NCBI GenBank assembly: GCA_028715865.1
Contig: JAQUQY010000049.1
Location: 1-9,093 of the forward strand
Origin: Syntrophales bacterium
Lineage (GTDB): Bacteria > Desulfobacterota > Syntrophia > Syntrophales > UBA2210
Length of the DNA stretch: 9,093 bases
Direction: 5' to 3'
This document shows, piece after piece, positions 1-6,231 of this stretch. Position 1 is the first letter of the stretch. Every line of letters begins with the position of its first letter. The notes beneath the pieces were generated by a model that saw only the letters and a program-made list of their open reading frames with translations, had not been told where the DNA came from and did not search any database. Both the position numbers and the translations under genes were made by a program.

Positions 1-818
1 CCGAAAACTGTGTATTCTTTCATTCTTGGGGAACCGAACATGCCCGCCATGACCTCGCCTGTACCGATGCCTATGCCTATCGTTAGGGGATGATGGCCAG
101 GAATTTTTCCGCCTTCCCCGGGAGAAACCTTTTCCAGCATTTTTTTCGCGCAAGTCACAGCGTTGATAACAGCATGTTTTTCATCCGTTAAAAGTCCGAA
201 AATGGCCATTATGCTGTCTCCCACATGCTTGTCCAGCATTCCACCGCACTCACAAACGGTGTTGTCAAGGGGAGTGAAATAGTCGGTGTTGAGAAGTATG
301 GACAATTCTTCGCAGGACATCTTTTCCGACATTTCGGAGAAGCCACGAATGTCGCAGAACAACACCGTTGCCTTGCAGCGCCTGAACTTCATCCAGTCGA
401 GTCCCTTGTGCATTTCCGCGTATACCTGCTCGGAAACAAACTGCTTCAGCCTTCTTTTGACTGTGCATTCCCTCACCTTGGCCCGCAGCTCACTGTTTGA
501 AAAGGGCTTCATCAGAAATCCGTCAATACCTTCGTTGAGGGACTCGATGGCCGTTTCCATGGTGGCGTAGCCGGTCAACATTATACGTGTCATGTCAGGA
601 TTGAGCTTCGCAGCCTCGATCAGTGTCTTGAGTCCGTCTCTTCCAGGCATGCGAAAATCTGAAATGATCACTCCAATTTCCTGTGGATGGCTCCTGACAA
701 TATCCAGAGCCTTTTCACCGTTTTCAGCCAGGTGGATCGCGTATCCCTCTTTTTCAAGAACACGCTTGACCGATCTTCTTACGCCTTCTTCGTCGTCCAC
801 GATTACCATTCCCGTCAT
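1..818 (-). CDS. Response regulator fused to class III adenylate cyclase (C-terminus cut by window edge)
   Basis: Predicted cytoplasmic output protein of a two-component system that makes cAMP from ATP when its receiver domain is phosphorylated. 272 codons are visible and the gene runs off the left edge without a stop. Residues 1-120 are a receiver domain with the acidic pair D8/D9, phospho-acceptor D54 (SDFRMPG), T82 (MLTGYA) and K104 (MKPF). A short linker follows, then a cyclase catalytic domain from about residue 147. It holds metal-binding D156 (LFCDIRGFS) and D201 in DKHVGDSIMAIFG, and the GEVMAGMFGSPR...YTVFG segment near 254-272. K197 and T270 sit at the base-specifying positions and favour ATP over GTP; guanylate cyclases usually have Glu at the first. 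The later transition-state Asn/Arg lie outside the window. The ATG at 818 has AGGAG (825-829) six bases upstream, overlapping the kinase stop codon. Fold is certain; adenylate specificity is inferred. Confidence 0.93.
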   Translation of the reverse strand, partial: MTGMVIVDDEEGVRRSVKRVLEKEGYAIHLAENGEKALDIVRSHPQEIGVIISDFRMPGRDGLKTLIEAAKLNPDMTRIMLTGYATMETAIESLNEGIDGFLMKPFSNSELRAKVRECTVKRRLKQFVSEQVYAEMHKGLDWMKFRRCKATVLFCDIRGFSEMSEKMSCEELSILLNTDYFTPLDNTVCECGGMLDKHVGDSIMAIFGLLTDEKHAVINAVTCAKKMLEKVSPGEGGKIPGHHPLTIGIGIGTGEVMAGMFGSPRMKEYTVF

Positions 819-824
819 GTCAAG

Positions 825-829
825 CTCCT
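825..829 (-). promoter_or_regulatory. Ribosome binding site of the receiver-cyclase gene
   Basis: AGGAG on the minus strand, six bases before the ATG at 818. It overlaps the TAG stop of the upstream kinase (828-830), so ribosomes finishing the kinase end on the next gene's binding site. This supports coupled translation of the pair. Confidence 0.7.
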
Positions 830-3056
830 ATAATGTTTGTTGCTTCCGTTTAACTGGAATTTCAACCTTAACGCGGGTCCCCTTTTCAAGAGAGCTTTCA
901 ATATGCAGGAGACCTTCATGACCCCTGATTATTTCATGGGTAATATACATCCCGAGGCCCGTGCCTTCACCGACTGCTTTTGTTGTCATAAAGGGCTTGC
1001 AAACTTCGCCTATTTGGTGGGCCGCGATACCGCATCCGTTATCGCGGCACTCGACCAGAATACAGTCCCTGTCCGAATTGTATCGGGAAATGAGATTGAC
1101 GATTCCCCCATGAGCGGGAAGCGACTGCATGGCATTCTTTATTATGTTTATGAAAGCCTGCCCGAGATGGGCGAAGTTTCCCTCTATCGCGGGGGCATGG
1201 GCGTCAAAATCAACAACAATCTCAGCATTGGCATTCCTGCGGGAGCTGTGCAGTATTCTCAGGGCGTCCTGAAGGACCAGGTTGATGTCCACGGGCTCCA
1301 TTAATTCATCTGTCTGACGGGAAAGGCTGAGGAGGCTTCTTATAATGGCTCCCGCCCTTTTCAGCTCTTTAAGGGAGAAGGCCAGGTCATCAAGGACATC
1401 GGCGTATCTCTCCCGGTGATATTCCGATTCGGAAAGTGTTTCCAGGGACAACTCCAGAAGGCTCGACGCGCCGGTAAGTGGATTGTTGAGTTCATGGGCG
1501 GTTCCCGCAACCAGCTGACCTATGGCCGCAAGGCTTTCAGACCGGATAAGCTGCTGACGTGTCCGCTCTTTTTCTTCAATGAGCTTTGTAAGATGTTCCG
1601 TCCGTTCAGCCACCTTCTTTTCCAGTAGCTGGTTCATTTTCTCGAGCTCTTCGAGGGAGCGGGCGTTGGTGACGGCCACAGCGGCCTGGTTGGCTATGGT
1701 TGCCAGAAGTTCAATATCTTCAGAACTATAAAGATCGCCAGATTTTTTTTCACCCACCAGCATGACTCCCGACAGATTATCCTTGAAAAGGATGGGGAAT
1801 ATGAGGCTGATTCTGGAGCTTTCGAAAAACAATCCGAGTTTGCTTTTAACATCATCCGCCATGTTGCCGGCGGTTAGGGAAAAAATTGAAAGAGGGCTTT
1901 GGGTGTCCCTGAAAAGCAATTTCAGGGGTTGGATGATATTTTTCCTTATCAGCGGAAGATCTACAGTGAAATGCCCTCTTGTTTTCTCGAGTTCCAGTTC
2001 TTCTGTTGCCCTGTTAAATACCCAAAGGGAGACAGCCGAGGGGTTAAGCGTAGTGTAGATTGAATCGGCGAGATAATTTCCGATTTCTTCCAGGCGCAGC
2101 AGTGATGTAAGTTTACCGCTCAGCTCTTTCAGCATCAGGCGGTAATTGTGGCTGCCACGGAAAAAGTAGCGTTCCATAAGGTGCTCGATTTTCTTTCTAA
2201 GCGGATCAAAGATGAAGAAAACGGGGATAGCGAGAACAGGAGCCAGCACAAGGGGGCTTATGCCCGGAAAATCTTTAAGGTAATGGCTGAGAGCATATAT
2301 TATAACTATGTATAATAGAGTCACTGTGCCCGCGAAAAAAAGGTAAAAAATACCTGTGCCCAGGGCGGTCTTAATGTCGAGGAGATCATGTTTCAGGACG
2401 CCGTAGGCCAGAACGAGAGCGGGGATAAAGGTGAAATGCCCCGGAGGATAAAGGGCGATTCCGCTGGCTGGAACCGCGTTTAGAGAGAAGAGCAGGGTTC
2501 CCACTCCAAAACCGAAGAAAATGTATTTCAGCCGGTTTCTTCTGTGGTTGCTGCCGGCGTTATGAATTCCTTTCAGGAAAAGAAATAGGCAGTAAATAAC
2601 TACGGCGGCGGCAAGGGCGAGAAACAAATGAAAGAGTGGGCCGGCCTGGGCTATTCTTCCGAAATAATAGAGTTGATGGCCCCTTATAAAATATTCAGAC
2701 TGGGTAAAGGGTAGAATCGAGAATGTCACGGCATAAACCGCTTTTTCCAGCCACTTGCGGCTTACGTCAAGGCACGAGTGGGTGAATTGCAGGTATAGCG
2801 GGACGCTGAAGATGAATACAATGTATACAAGGCGGTCTATTCTAAGGGCCAGGTCCTCCTGCGTGACGGCAGTCACAAGAATCATGTTGGTGTTGGCGAG
2901 GCCCCCGAGAAAGCAGATTACAGCGAACAGCCTGTTTAGACTATGTTTTCTGTCATGCCTTACCAGGGCGACGAGGGAAAGTGAATAAAATACAATACAG
3001 CCCGCGATAGCGGGTACAAGGGCGAAAAAGGCCTGCCCTCCCTGATTTTCAAACAT
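828..3056 (-). CDS. Multi-pass membrane sensor histidine kinase with GAF domain
   Basis: Sensor kinase of 742 residues, the likely phosphodonor for the receiver-cyclase encoded 9 bases downstream. Residues 1-285 carry about nine hydrophobic segments (near 10-32, 42-64, 74-93, 105-118, 142-162, 176-196, 208-222, 234-257 and 266-283) with only short loops. This resembles the 7TM-type N-terminal regions of PrsK-like kinases rather than a periplasmic sensor domain. A GAF-like domain spans about 315-465, then a coiled coil (465-510). The HisKA helix has phospho-acceptor H521 (AHELNNPL). The ATPase domain follows, with N-box N637/N641 (INIIKNAMQ), DNGCGI at 672-677, KPFMTTK and GEGTGLGMYIT near 696-706. 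All catalytic motifs look intact. The start ATG follows GGGGAGG by four bases. The stimulus is unknown; signals from within the membrane or a GAF ligand are possible. Confidence 0.93.
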   Translation of the reverse strand: MFENQGGQAFFALVPAIAGCIVFYSLSLVALVRHDRKHSLNRLFAVICFLGGLANTNMILVTAVTQEDLALRIDRLVYIVFIFSVPLYLQFTHSCLDVSRKWLEKAVYAVTFSILPFTQSEYFIRGHQLYYFGRIAQAGPLFHLFLALAAAVVIYCLFLFLKGIHNAGSNHRRNRLKYIFFGFGVGTLLFSLNAVPASGIALYPPGHFTFIPALVLAYGVLKHDLLDIKTALGTGIFYLFFAGTVTLLYIVIIYALSHYLKDFPGISPLVLAPVLAIPVFFIFDPLRKKIEHLMERYFFRGSHNYRLMLKELSGKLTSLLRLEEIGNYLADSIYTTLNPSAVSLWVFNRATEELELEKTRGHFTVDLPLIRKNIIQPLKLLFRDTQSPLSIFSLTAGNMADDVKSKLGLFFESSRISLIFPILFKDNLSGVMLVGEKKSGDLYSSEDIELLATIANQAAVAVTNARSLEELEKMNQLLEKKVAERTEHLTKLIEEKERTRQQLIRSESLAAIGQLVAGTAHELNNPLTGASSLLELSLETLSESEYHRERYADVLDDLAFSLKELKRAGAIIRSLLSLSRQTDELMEPVDINLVLQDALRILHSSRRNANAEIVVDFDAHAPAIEGNFAHLGQAFINIIKNAMQSLPAHGGIVNLISRYNSDRDCILVECRDNGCGIAAHQIGEVCKPFMTTKAVGEGTGLGMYITHEIIRGHEGLLHIESSLEKGTRVKVEIPVKRKQQTL

Positions 3057-3192
3057 ACATCCTCCCCGGGTCTCCCCGCTTCCTCTCCGTAAATTTTGCC
3101 ATGACCCTAAGGCTTGGTGTAAATGGCGGAGCAGGTGCGGGGAATGATGCCCCCGTGGGATGTGTGTTTAAGTGTAGGTTTAAGACCTTGAA
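3057..3192. other. 136-base intergenic gap upstream of the kinase
   Basis: No gene is supported here. Reading leftward, it holds a 5-bp inverted repeat CGGGG/CCCCG (3138-3142 with 3151-3155, 8-base loop) without a T-run, so it is not a convincing terminator. A purine-rich stretch with three spaced CGGGGAG-like copies follows (3062-3089), ending in the GGGGAGG ribosome binding site at 3061-3067. The gap is wide enough for a separate promoter for the kinase pair, but I could not pick a convincing -35/-10. Confidence 0.4.
3061..3067 (-). promoter_or_regulatory. Ribosome binding site of the histidine kinase
   Basis: GGGGAGG on the minus strand, four bases before the ATG at 3056. A second ATG at 3060 lies between them in another frame and stops after three codons, so 3056 is the start. 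The spacing is slightly short, but the motif is strong. Confidence 0.65.
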
Positions 3193-3759
3193 TTAAAAAA
3201 GAAATACCGCGGCTGCCACGACTGATGTATATCCGCCCGACCGGGCTATGGCAGACTGGGTTGTTTCCATGGTTCTCACGATTTTCCCGCTGATCTTGAA
3301 TATTTCTTCCTTCTCGTCCCAACTGGCATCAATGTCGAAATCGATGCCGAGTGTGGATGCAAGCATGGCCGCCGCAAGGTCTTCAGCGTACTCACCAGCC
3401 TGTTTCTGGGTCTGACCAAAAGCGTGATGTTCGCTGATGTAACCGTAAACACTGCGGTCTGTGGGGATGGCGCAACCGATTGACGCGGCGATTAGCCGAC
3501 GAGCTTCGTCACTGGAACACCTGCTCATAACGGTAAATGTTATGCCTCCCGTCTGCAGTTCCTTAAGCCCCTGTTTCGATGAGATTACCTTGCACCCAGG
3601 GGGGAATATGCTGGAAACATTGACAAGGTTGCATTTTTCAATTCCCGCGCTTCGCAAGGCAAGCTCGAAGGAGTGGAGCTCCTCTTTGTGGAATCCCACG
3701 CCTTTTGTGAAAAATATTTTTTTGGGGACGAATGGATTCAATATTCTTCTCCTTTTCAT
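3193..3759 (-). CDS. pdaD: Pyruvoyl-dependent arginine decarboxylase
   Basis: Converts L-arginine to agmatine and CO2 using a self-generated pyruvoyl group instead of PLP. The 188-residue product is close to the family size (Methanocaldococcus jannaschii enzyme, 165). The self-cleavage site is S49-S50 in NLVNVSSIFPPG. Serinolysis would give a beta chain of residues 1-49 and an alpha chain starting with pyruvoyl from S50. E110 in GYISEHHAFG aligns with the catalytic Glu109 of the archaeal enzyme, and N44 with the conserved Asn ahead of the cleavage site. The alanine-rich C-terminal strand (VVAAAVFLF) is typical. The ATG overlaps the agmatinase stop codon as ATGA (3756-3759), and no good ribosome binding site is visible, so translation probably depends on coupling. 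With the adjacent agmatinase it gives a two-step route to putrescine. A biosynthetic role is more likely than acid resistance because no arginine/agmatine antiporter gene is beside it. Confidence 0.94.
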   Translation of the reverse strand: MKRRRILNPFVPKKIFFTKGVGFHKEELHSFELALRSAGIEKCNLVNVSSIFPPGCKVISSKQGLKELQTGGITFTVMSRCSSDEARRLIAASIGCAIPTDRSVYGYISEHHAFGQTQKQAGEYAEDLAAAMLASTLGIDFDIDASWDEKEEIFKISGKIVRTMETTQSAIARSGGYTSVVAAAVFLF

Positions 3760-4613
3760 AATATTCTATGTTTCACAAGGTAACCCATGAACCGGTAAAC
3801 GAGCCTGGCGGCCATAAAGTCAGGCGCGAAAAGTCCAGGCAGGGGGCACAGCTCAACAACATCGAATCCATGAACTGTTTTTTTCTGTGAAACATTATTG
3901 ATAAGTTGCAGCACGTCTTTCCAGTACAGGCCTCCCGGTTCAGGGGTGCCCGTCGAGGGCATTACCGAGGGGTCGAAGGCGTCAAGGTCTATGGAAACAT
4001 AGACGTCATCAGTAAGGGCATCACAAATCCTGTCGATCCAGCCGGGTTCGCCGGTTTCTTCCGCGCGGAGGGAGATTATGTCCTCTCTTTTGATAAGAGC
4101 GGCTTCATCTGCCGTCATGCTTCTTATCCCCGCCTGCACAAGCGGGCAGATTTCCATGATCCTCCTGCCCACGCAGGCATGGCTGTACGGTGTGCCCTGG
4201 TAAGAATCTCTCAGGTCCGCGTGTGCATCAAGCTGGAGCACCGAGATCGATGGGAAGAATTCTTTCAGGGCCTGAACCATCCCCAGCGTGACGCTGTGCT
4301 CGCCTCCAAGCGCCACGGGTATTCTTTTCCGGGACAGAGTGGCGGCCGCTTCCTTTTTTACTTTCCCGATCATATGCTCAGGGCCTCTGGCGTCGGCCTC
4401 AAGGGCGCCCATGGTCACGATGCCCGCTCTCCAGGTTTCCTGCGCCAGTTCCTCGTCATATAGCTCCAACTGCTGGGAAGCCTCCAGTATGGCCAGGGGA
4501 CCGCGCCTGGAGCCCGCCTGGTAGGTGGATGTCAGATCATAAGGAATGGGGAGTATTTCAAAGAGAGCATCTCCCGATGGGATTTCAAATGCTTCAAAAC
4601 CTCCGAAATTCAT
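3756..4613 (-). CDS. speB: Agmatinase (ureohydrolase family)
   Basis: Hydrolyses agmatine to putrescine and urea in the cytoplasm with a two-manganese centre. With the ATG at 4613 it has 285 residues. The metal ligands are visible: H106 (GGEHSVT), D129/H131/D133 (LDAHADLRD) and D209/D211 (SIDLDAFDPSVMPSTGTPEPGG). Their spacing closely matches E. coli SpeB. Arginase, guanidinobutyrase or another ureohydrolase would share these motifs. The immediately following arginine decarboxylase, joined by an ATGA overlap, makes agmatine the expected substrate. A GTG at 4628 would add five residues, but GGAGAGG (4620-4626) lies six bases before the ATG and inside that extension, while the GTG has no comparable site. 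The ATG is therefore preferred. Upstream is lpxH on the same strand, 66 bases away. Confidence 0.94.
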   Translation of the reverse strand: MNFGGFEAFEIPSGDALFEILPIPYDLTSTYQAGSRRGPLAILEASQQLELYDEELAQETWRAGIVTMGALEADARGPEHMIGKVKKEAAATLSRKRIPVALGGEHSVTLGMVQALKEFFPSISVLQLDAHADLRDSYQGTPYSHACVGRRIMEICPLVQAGIRSMTADEAALIKREDIISLRAEETGEPGWIDRICDALTDDVYVSIDLDAFDPSVMPSTGTPEPGGLYWKDVLQLINNVSQKKTVHGFDVVELCPLPGLFAPDFMAARLVYRFMGYLVKHRIL

Positions 4614-4619
4614 AAGGCG

Positions 4620-4626
4620 CCTCTCC
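4620..4626 (-). promoter_or_regulatory. speB: Ribosome binding site that decides the agmatinase start
   Basis: GGAGAGG on the minus strand, six bases before the ATG at 4613. It overlaps the alternative GTG at 4626-4628, so the GTG start would place the best Shine-Dalgarno inside the coding region. Its first bases also pair in the small hairpin at 4623-4634. Confidence 0.65.
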
Positions 4627-4650
4627 ACGCGGAGTTTTCCGGACGGAAAA
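4623..4650 (-). promoter_or_regulatory. Two abutting hairpins in the agmatinase leader
   Basis: Reading leftward, TTTTCC-GTCC-GGAAAA (4635-4650, 6-bp stem and 4-base loop) is followed without a gap by CTCC-GCGT-GGAG (4623-4634, 4-bp stem and 4-base loop). The second hairpin includes part of the agmatinase ribosome binding site and could mask it. Neither is followed by a T-run, so they do not read as intrinsic terminators. Regulatory function is inferred from position only. Confidence 0.35.
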
Positions 4651-4679
4651 TTACCCCCTCACTGCCAGGGCGGTTTGGT

Positions 4680-5411
4680 TTAATCGTATCTCCCATTACC
4701 TCTGTAAAATTCAAGAGAAAAATTACCATCTATCAATGTCAGGTATGAAAAATGTGTCACCCAGTCTCCAAGCAGGACGAAGGCGCCGGCCCTTCCTCCG
4801 GACCGGCATTCCTCCAGATGCGGCCGGTGACTGTGTCCGAGTATTACCGCGTCGATTCCATCGCTGATTTTTTCCCTGGCGAAACGTTTCATTACCGAAA
4901 CGATGCCTTCGGGCCTGTTCTGGTATTTCCTGCTAGAATTAGAGGTCATCCCGGCAATTGTCCATAGCAGGACAGAGGGCATTTTTTTCTGCAGGCTGTA
5001 AAAGAGATTGCTTCTGAGGAATCGCCTTAGCAGAAGGTATCGCCGGTTGGACCGGTCGATGGTGTCTCCGTGCGAGACGTAAATTTTTTTTCCGCCCAGT
5101 TCGATCAACGCTTCGTTCGGATATATCCGGATACCGTGCCCGTTAAAAGCCTGATCCATAAAAAAGTCATGATTTCCTTCTATTAGGTGAATGTCCGTTC
5201 CCCGGCGCTTCAGTTCAAGCAGGACCTTATACATTTCCCTGAATTCCGGATAAATGTTATTCTCATCGCAAAACCAGAAATCGAATAAATCGCCGGCGAC
5301 AACCAGATGGGTAACCGTGCCGGTGATTTCTTCGAAAAAACTGATCAGTTTACGATAGCCGATGTCCCTGTTGTTCCAGAGGTGGGCGTCTGACAGAAAT
5401 ACAGCTTTCAT
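4680..5411 (-). CDS. lpxH: UDP-2,3-diacylglucosamine diphosphatase
   Basis: Metallophosphoesterase of lipid A biosynthesis. It cleaves UDP-2,3-diacylglucosamine to lipid X and UMP at the cytoplasmic face of the inner membrane. With the ATG at 5411 it has 243 residues (E. coli LpxH has 240). Metal ligands appear in family order: D8/H10 (FLSDAHL), D41 (GDLFDFWF), N80 (GNHDFF), H114 (SHGD) and H193/H195 (GHSHRP), at nearly the same positions as in E. coli. The ATG overlaps the PHP gene stop as ATGA (5408-5411). A GTG at 5432 would add seven residues, but it would lie deep inside the PHP gene, so I prefer the overlap start. LptF/LptG encoded just across the divergent region strengthens the lipid A assignment. 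A related metallophosphoesterase of other specificity is the main alternative. Confidence 0.9.
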   Translation of the reverse strand: MKAVFLSDAHLWNNRDIGYRKLISFFEEITGTVTHLVVAGDLFDFWFCDENNIYPEFREMYKVLLELKRRGTDIHLIEGNHDFFMDQAFNGHGIRIYPNEALIELGGKKIYVSHGDTIDRSNRRYLLLRRFLRSNLFYSLQKKMPSVLLWTIAGMTSNSSRKYQNRPEGIVSVMKRFAREKISDGIDAVILGHSHRPHLEECRSGGRAGAFVLLGDWVTHFSYLTLIDGNFSLEFYRGNGRYD

Positions 5412-6061
5412 CCCAGTTTTGCCTTGTCGCACAGGAGTTCCGAATTCCCGAACATAATTTCTATTTCGTCTTCGCTCAGTCCCGCGCCGGCGGCCACCCG
5501 GAGCGCGCTTTTTCTTGGCAGCAGATCATCCGGGGCATGGGCGTCGGTGTTGAGAACCAGCATTGCGCCGCTAAGTCTCGCCATATTGACCACGTGTCCA
5601 TTTGTCAGGCTGTGTCCCTTTCGTGCCGAAATCTCGAGGCAGATGCCCTTTTCAGCGGCCATGTCGGCATCCTTCCTTGTTATGAGACCCGGGTGAGCGA
5701 GAATGTCTGCGCCGGCCAATATTGCCGCCTTATTTGTTCCAGCAAGAACGGGTTCCACAAGAGTTTCTCCATGGACTACCACAATACGGGCTCCCAGCTC
5801 TCTTGCGTCTTCTGTCAGGCCTTTAATGGAAGAGGGGTGCAGGTGGGTGAGTTCTATTCCGGGAATTACGTGCATGCTGAGAACCGCGGAAAGGGCCGAA
5901 CATACATTTACTATTCGCGGGATGATAAAGTCATAGTTGGAGTGGTCGGCGTGATCGGTCAACGCTATGGCCCGATACCCGCGGTCGGCCGCCCTCCTCA
6001 CCAGCTCAGATGGTACAAGCAACCCGTCACTGAATATCGTATGCGTGTGAAGATCAATCAT
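5408..6061 (-). CDS. PHP-domain metal-dependent phosphoesterase, substrate unknown
   Basis: A 217-residue single-domain PHP protein (histidinol-phosphatase-like). All nine ligands expected for a trinuclear metal site can be read: H5/H7/D12 (DLHTHTIFSDG), H37 (ALTDHAD), E70 (PGIELTH), H97 (VVHGET), H123 (LAHPG) and D173/H175 (LNTDAHAP). It should therefore be an active hydrolase of a phosphate ester or nucleotide. The length matches small YcdX/HisK-like proteins rather than the polymerase-attached PHP domains. No histidine biosynthesis gene is nearby, so histidinol phosphatase is only one possibility. It is the first gene of the leftward run. Its ATG has GAGGA (6069-6073) seven bases upstream, and its stop overlaps the lpxH start. 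Fold is clear; substrate cannot be called. Confidence 0.88.
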   Translation of the reverse strand: MIDLHTHTIFSDGLLVPSELVRRAADRGYRAIALTDHADHSNYDFIIPRIVNVCSALSAVLSMHVIPGIELTHLHPSSIKGLTEDARELGARIVVVHGETLVEPVLAGTNKAAILAGADILAHPGLITRKDADMAAEKGICLEISARKGHSLTNGHVVNMARLSGAMLVLNTDAHAPDDLLPRKSALRVAAGAGLSEDEIEIMFGNSELLCDKAKLG

Positions 6062-6100
6062 GGAAGATTCCTCATCAAAAGTTGAAAAATTGAAGATGAA

Positions 6101-6129
6101 CCTGTAACAAAATATATTATGAAGGTCAA
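6101..6129 (-). promoter_or_regulatory. Weak candidate promoter for the PHP-lpxH-speB-pdaD run
   Basis: Reading leftward, TTGACC (6124-6129) matches five of six -35 bases. After a 17-base AT-rich spacer comes TACAGG (6101-6106), a poor -10. The start would fall about 30 bases before the PHP ATG. The -35 is good and the -10 is weak, so this is tentative. Confidence 0.25.
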
Positions 6130-6170
6130 TCCCCCCGCAGGCCAGCTGAAGTTACAATTATCATGAAACA

Positions 6171-6199
6171 TTGAACCTCGCATCAATAACTGATATATG
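6171..6199 (+). promoter_or_regulatory. Candidate sigma-70 promoter for lptF-lptG
   Basis: TTGAAC (6171-6176), a 17-base spacer, then TATATG (6194-6199) preceded by TG at 6191-6192, giving an extended -10. Transcription would begin near 6206. That is downstream of the GTG at 6199 and upstream of the ATG at 6232, which agrees with the ATG being the lptF start. Confidence 0.45.
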
Positions 6200-6231
6200 T
6201 GCCAATTATCAGAAAGACAACCCGGAAAGTA

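Larger units (their letters stand above)
6062..6231. other. Divergent intergenic region between the PHP gene and lptF
   Basis: 170 bases that must carry promoters for both directions. The right part holds a good candidate promoter for lptF (6171-6199). The AT-rich left-centre holds a weaker leftward candidate (6101-6129). The stretch around 6130-6150 contains a C-run and CAGCTG but no convincing operator. I found no CRP-like TGTGA-N6-TCACA site. Confidence 0.6.

Noticed and set aside
837..1304. 155-codon open frame on the plus strand
   Set aside because: It is antisense to the ATPase domain of the histidine kinase, whose motifs are intact on the minus strand. Its product shows no recognisable domain.
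3107..3322. 71-codon minus-strand frame overlapping the end of the decarboxylase gene
   Set aside because: It is mostly a frame-shifted reading of the decarboxylase C-terminus. It has no recognisable product and ends in the intergenic gap.
3906..4463. 185-codon open frame on the plus strand
   Set aside because: It is antisense to the agmatinase, which has all its metal ligands on the minus strand. The open frame is a by-product of codon use.
5537..6085. 182-codon open frame on the plus strand
   Set aside because: It is antisense to the PHP gene, whose nine metal ligands are read on the minus strand. It has no recognisable motif.
6062..6231. Possible CRP/cAMP operator linking the cyclase to the envelope genes
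   Set aside because: I looked for TGTGA-N6-TCACA in this and the other intergenic gaps and found no acceptable match.
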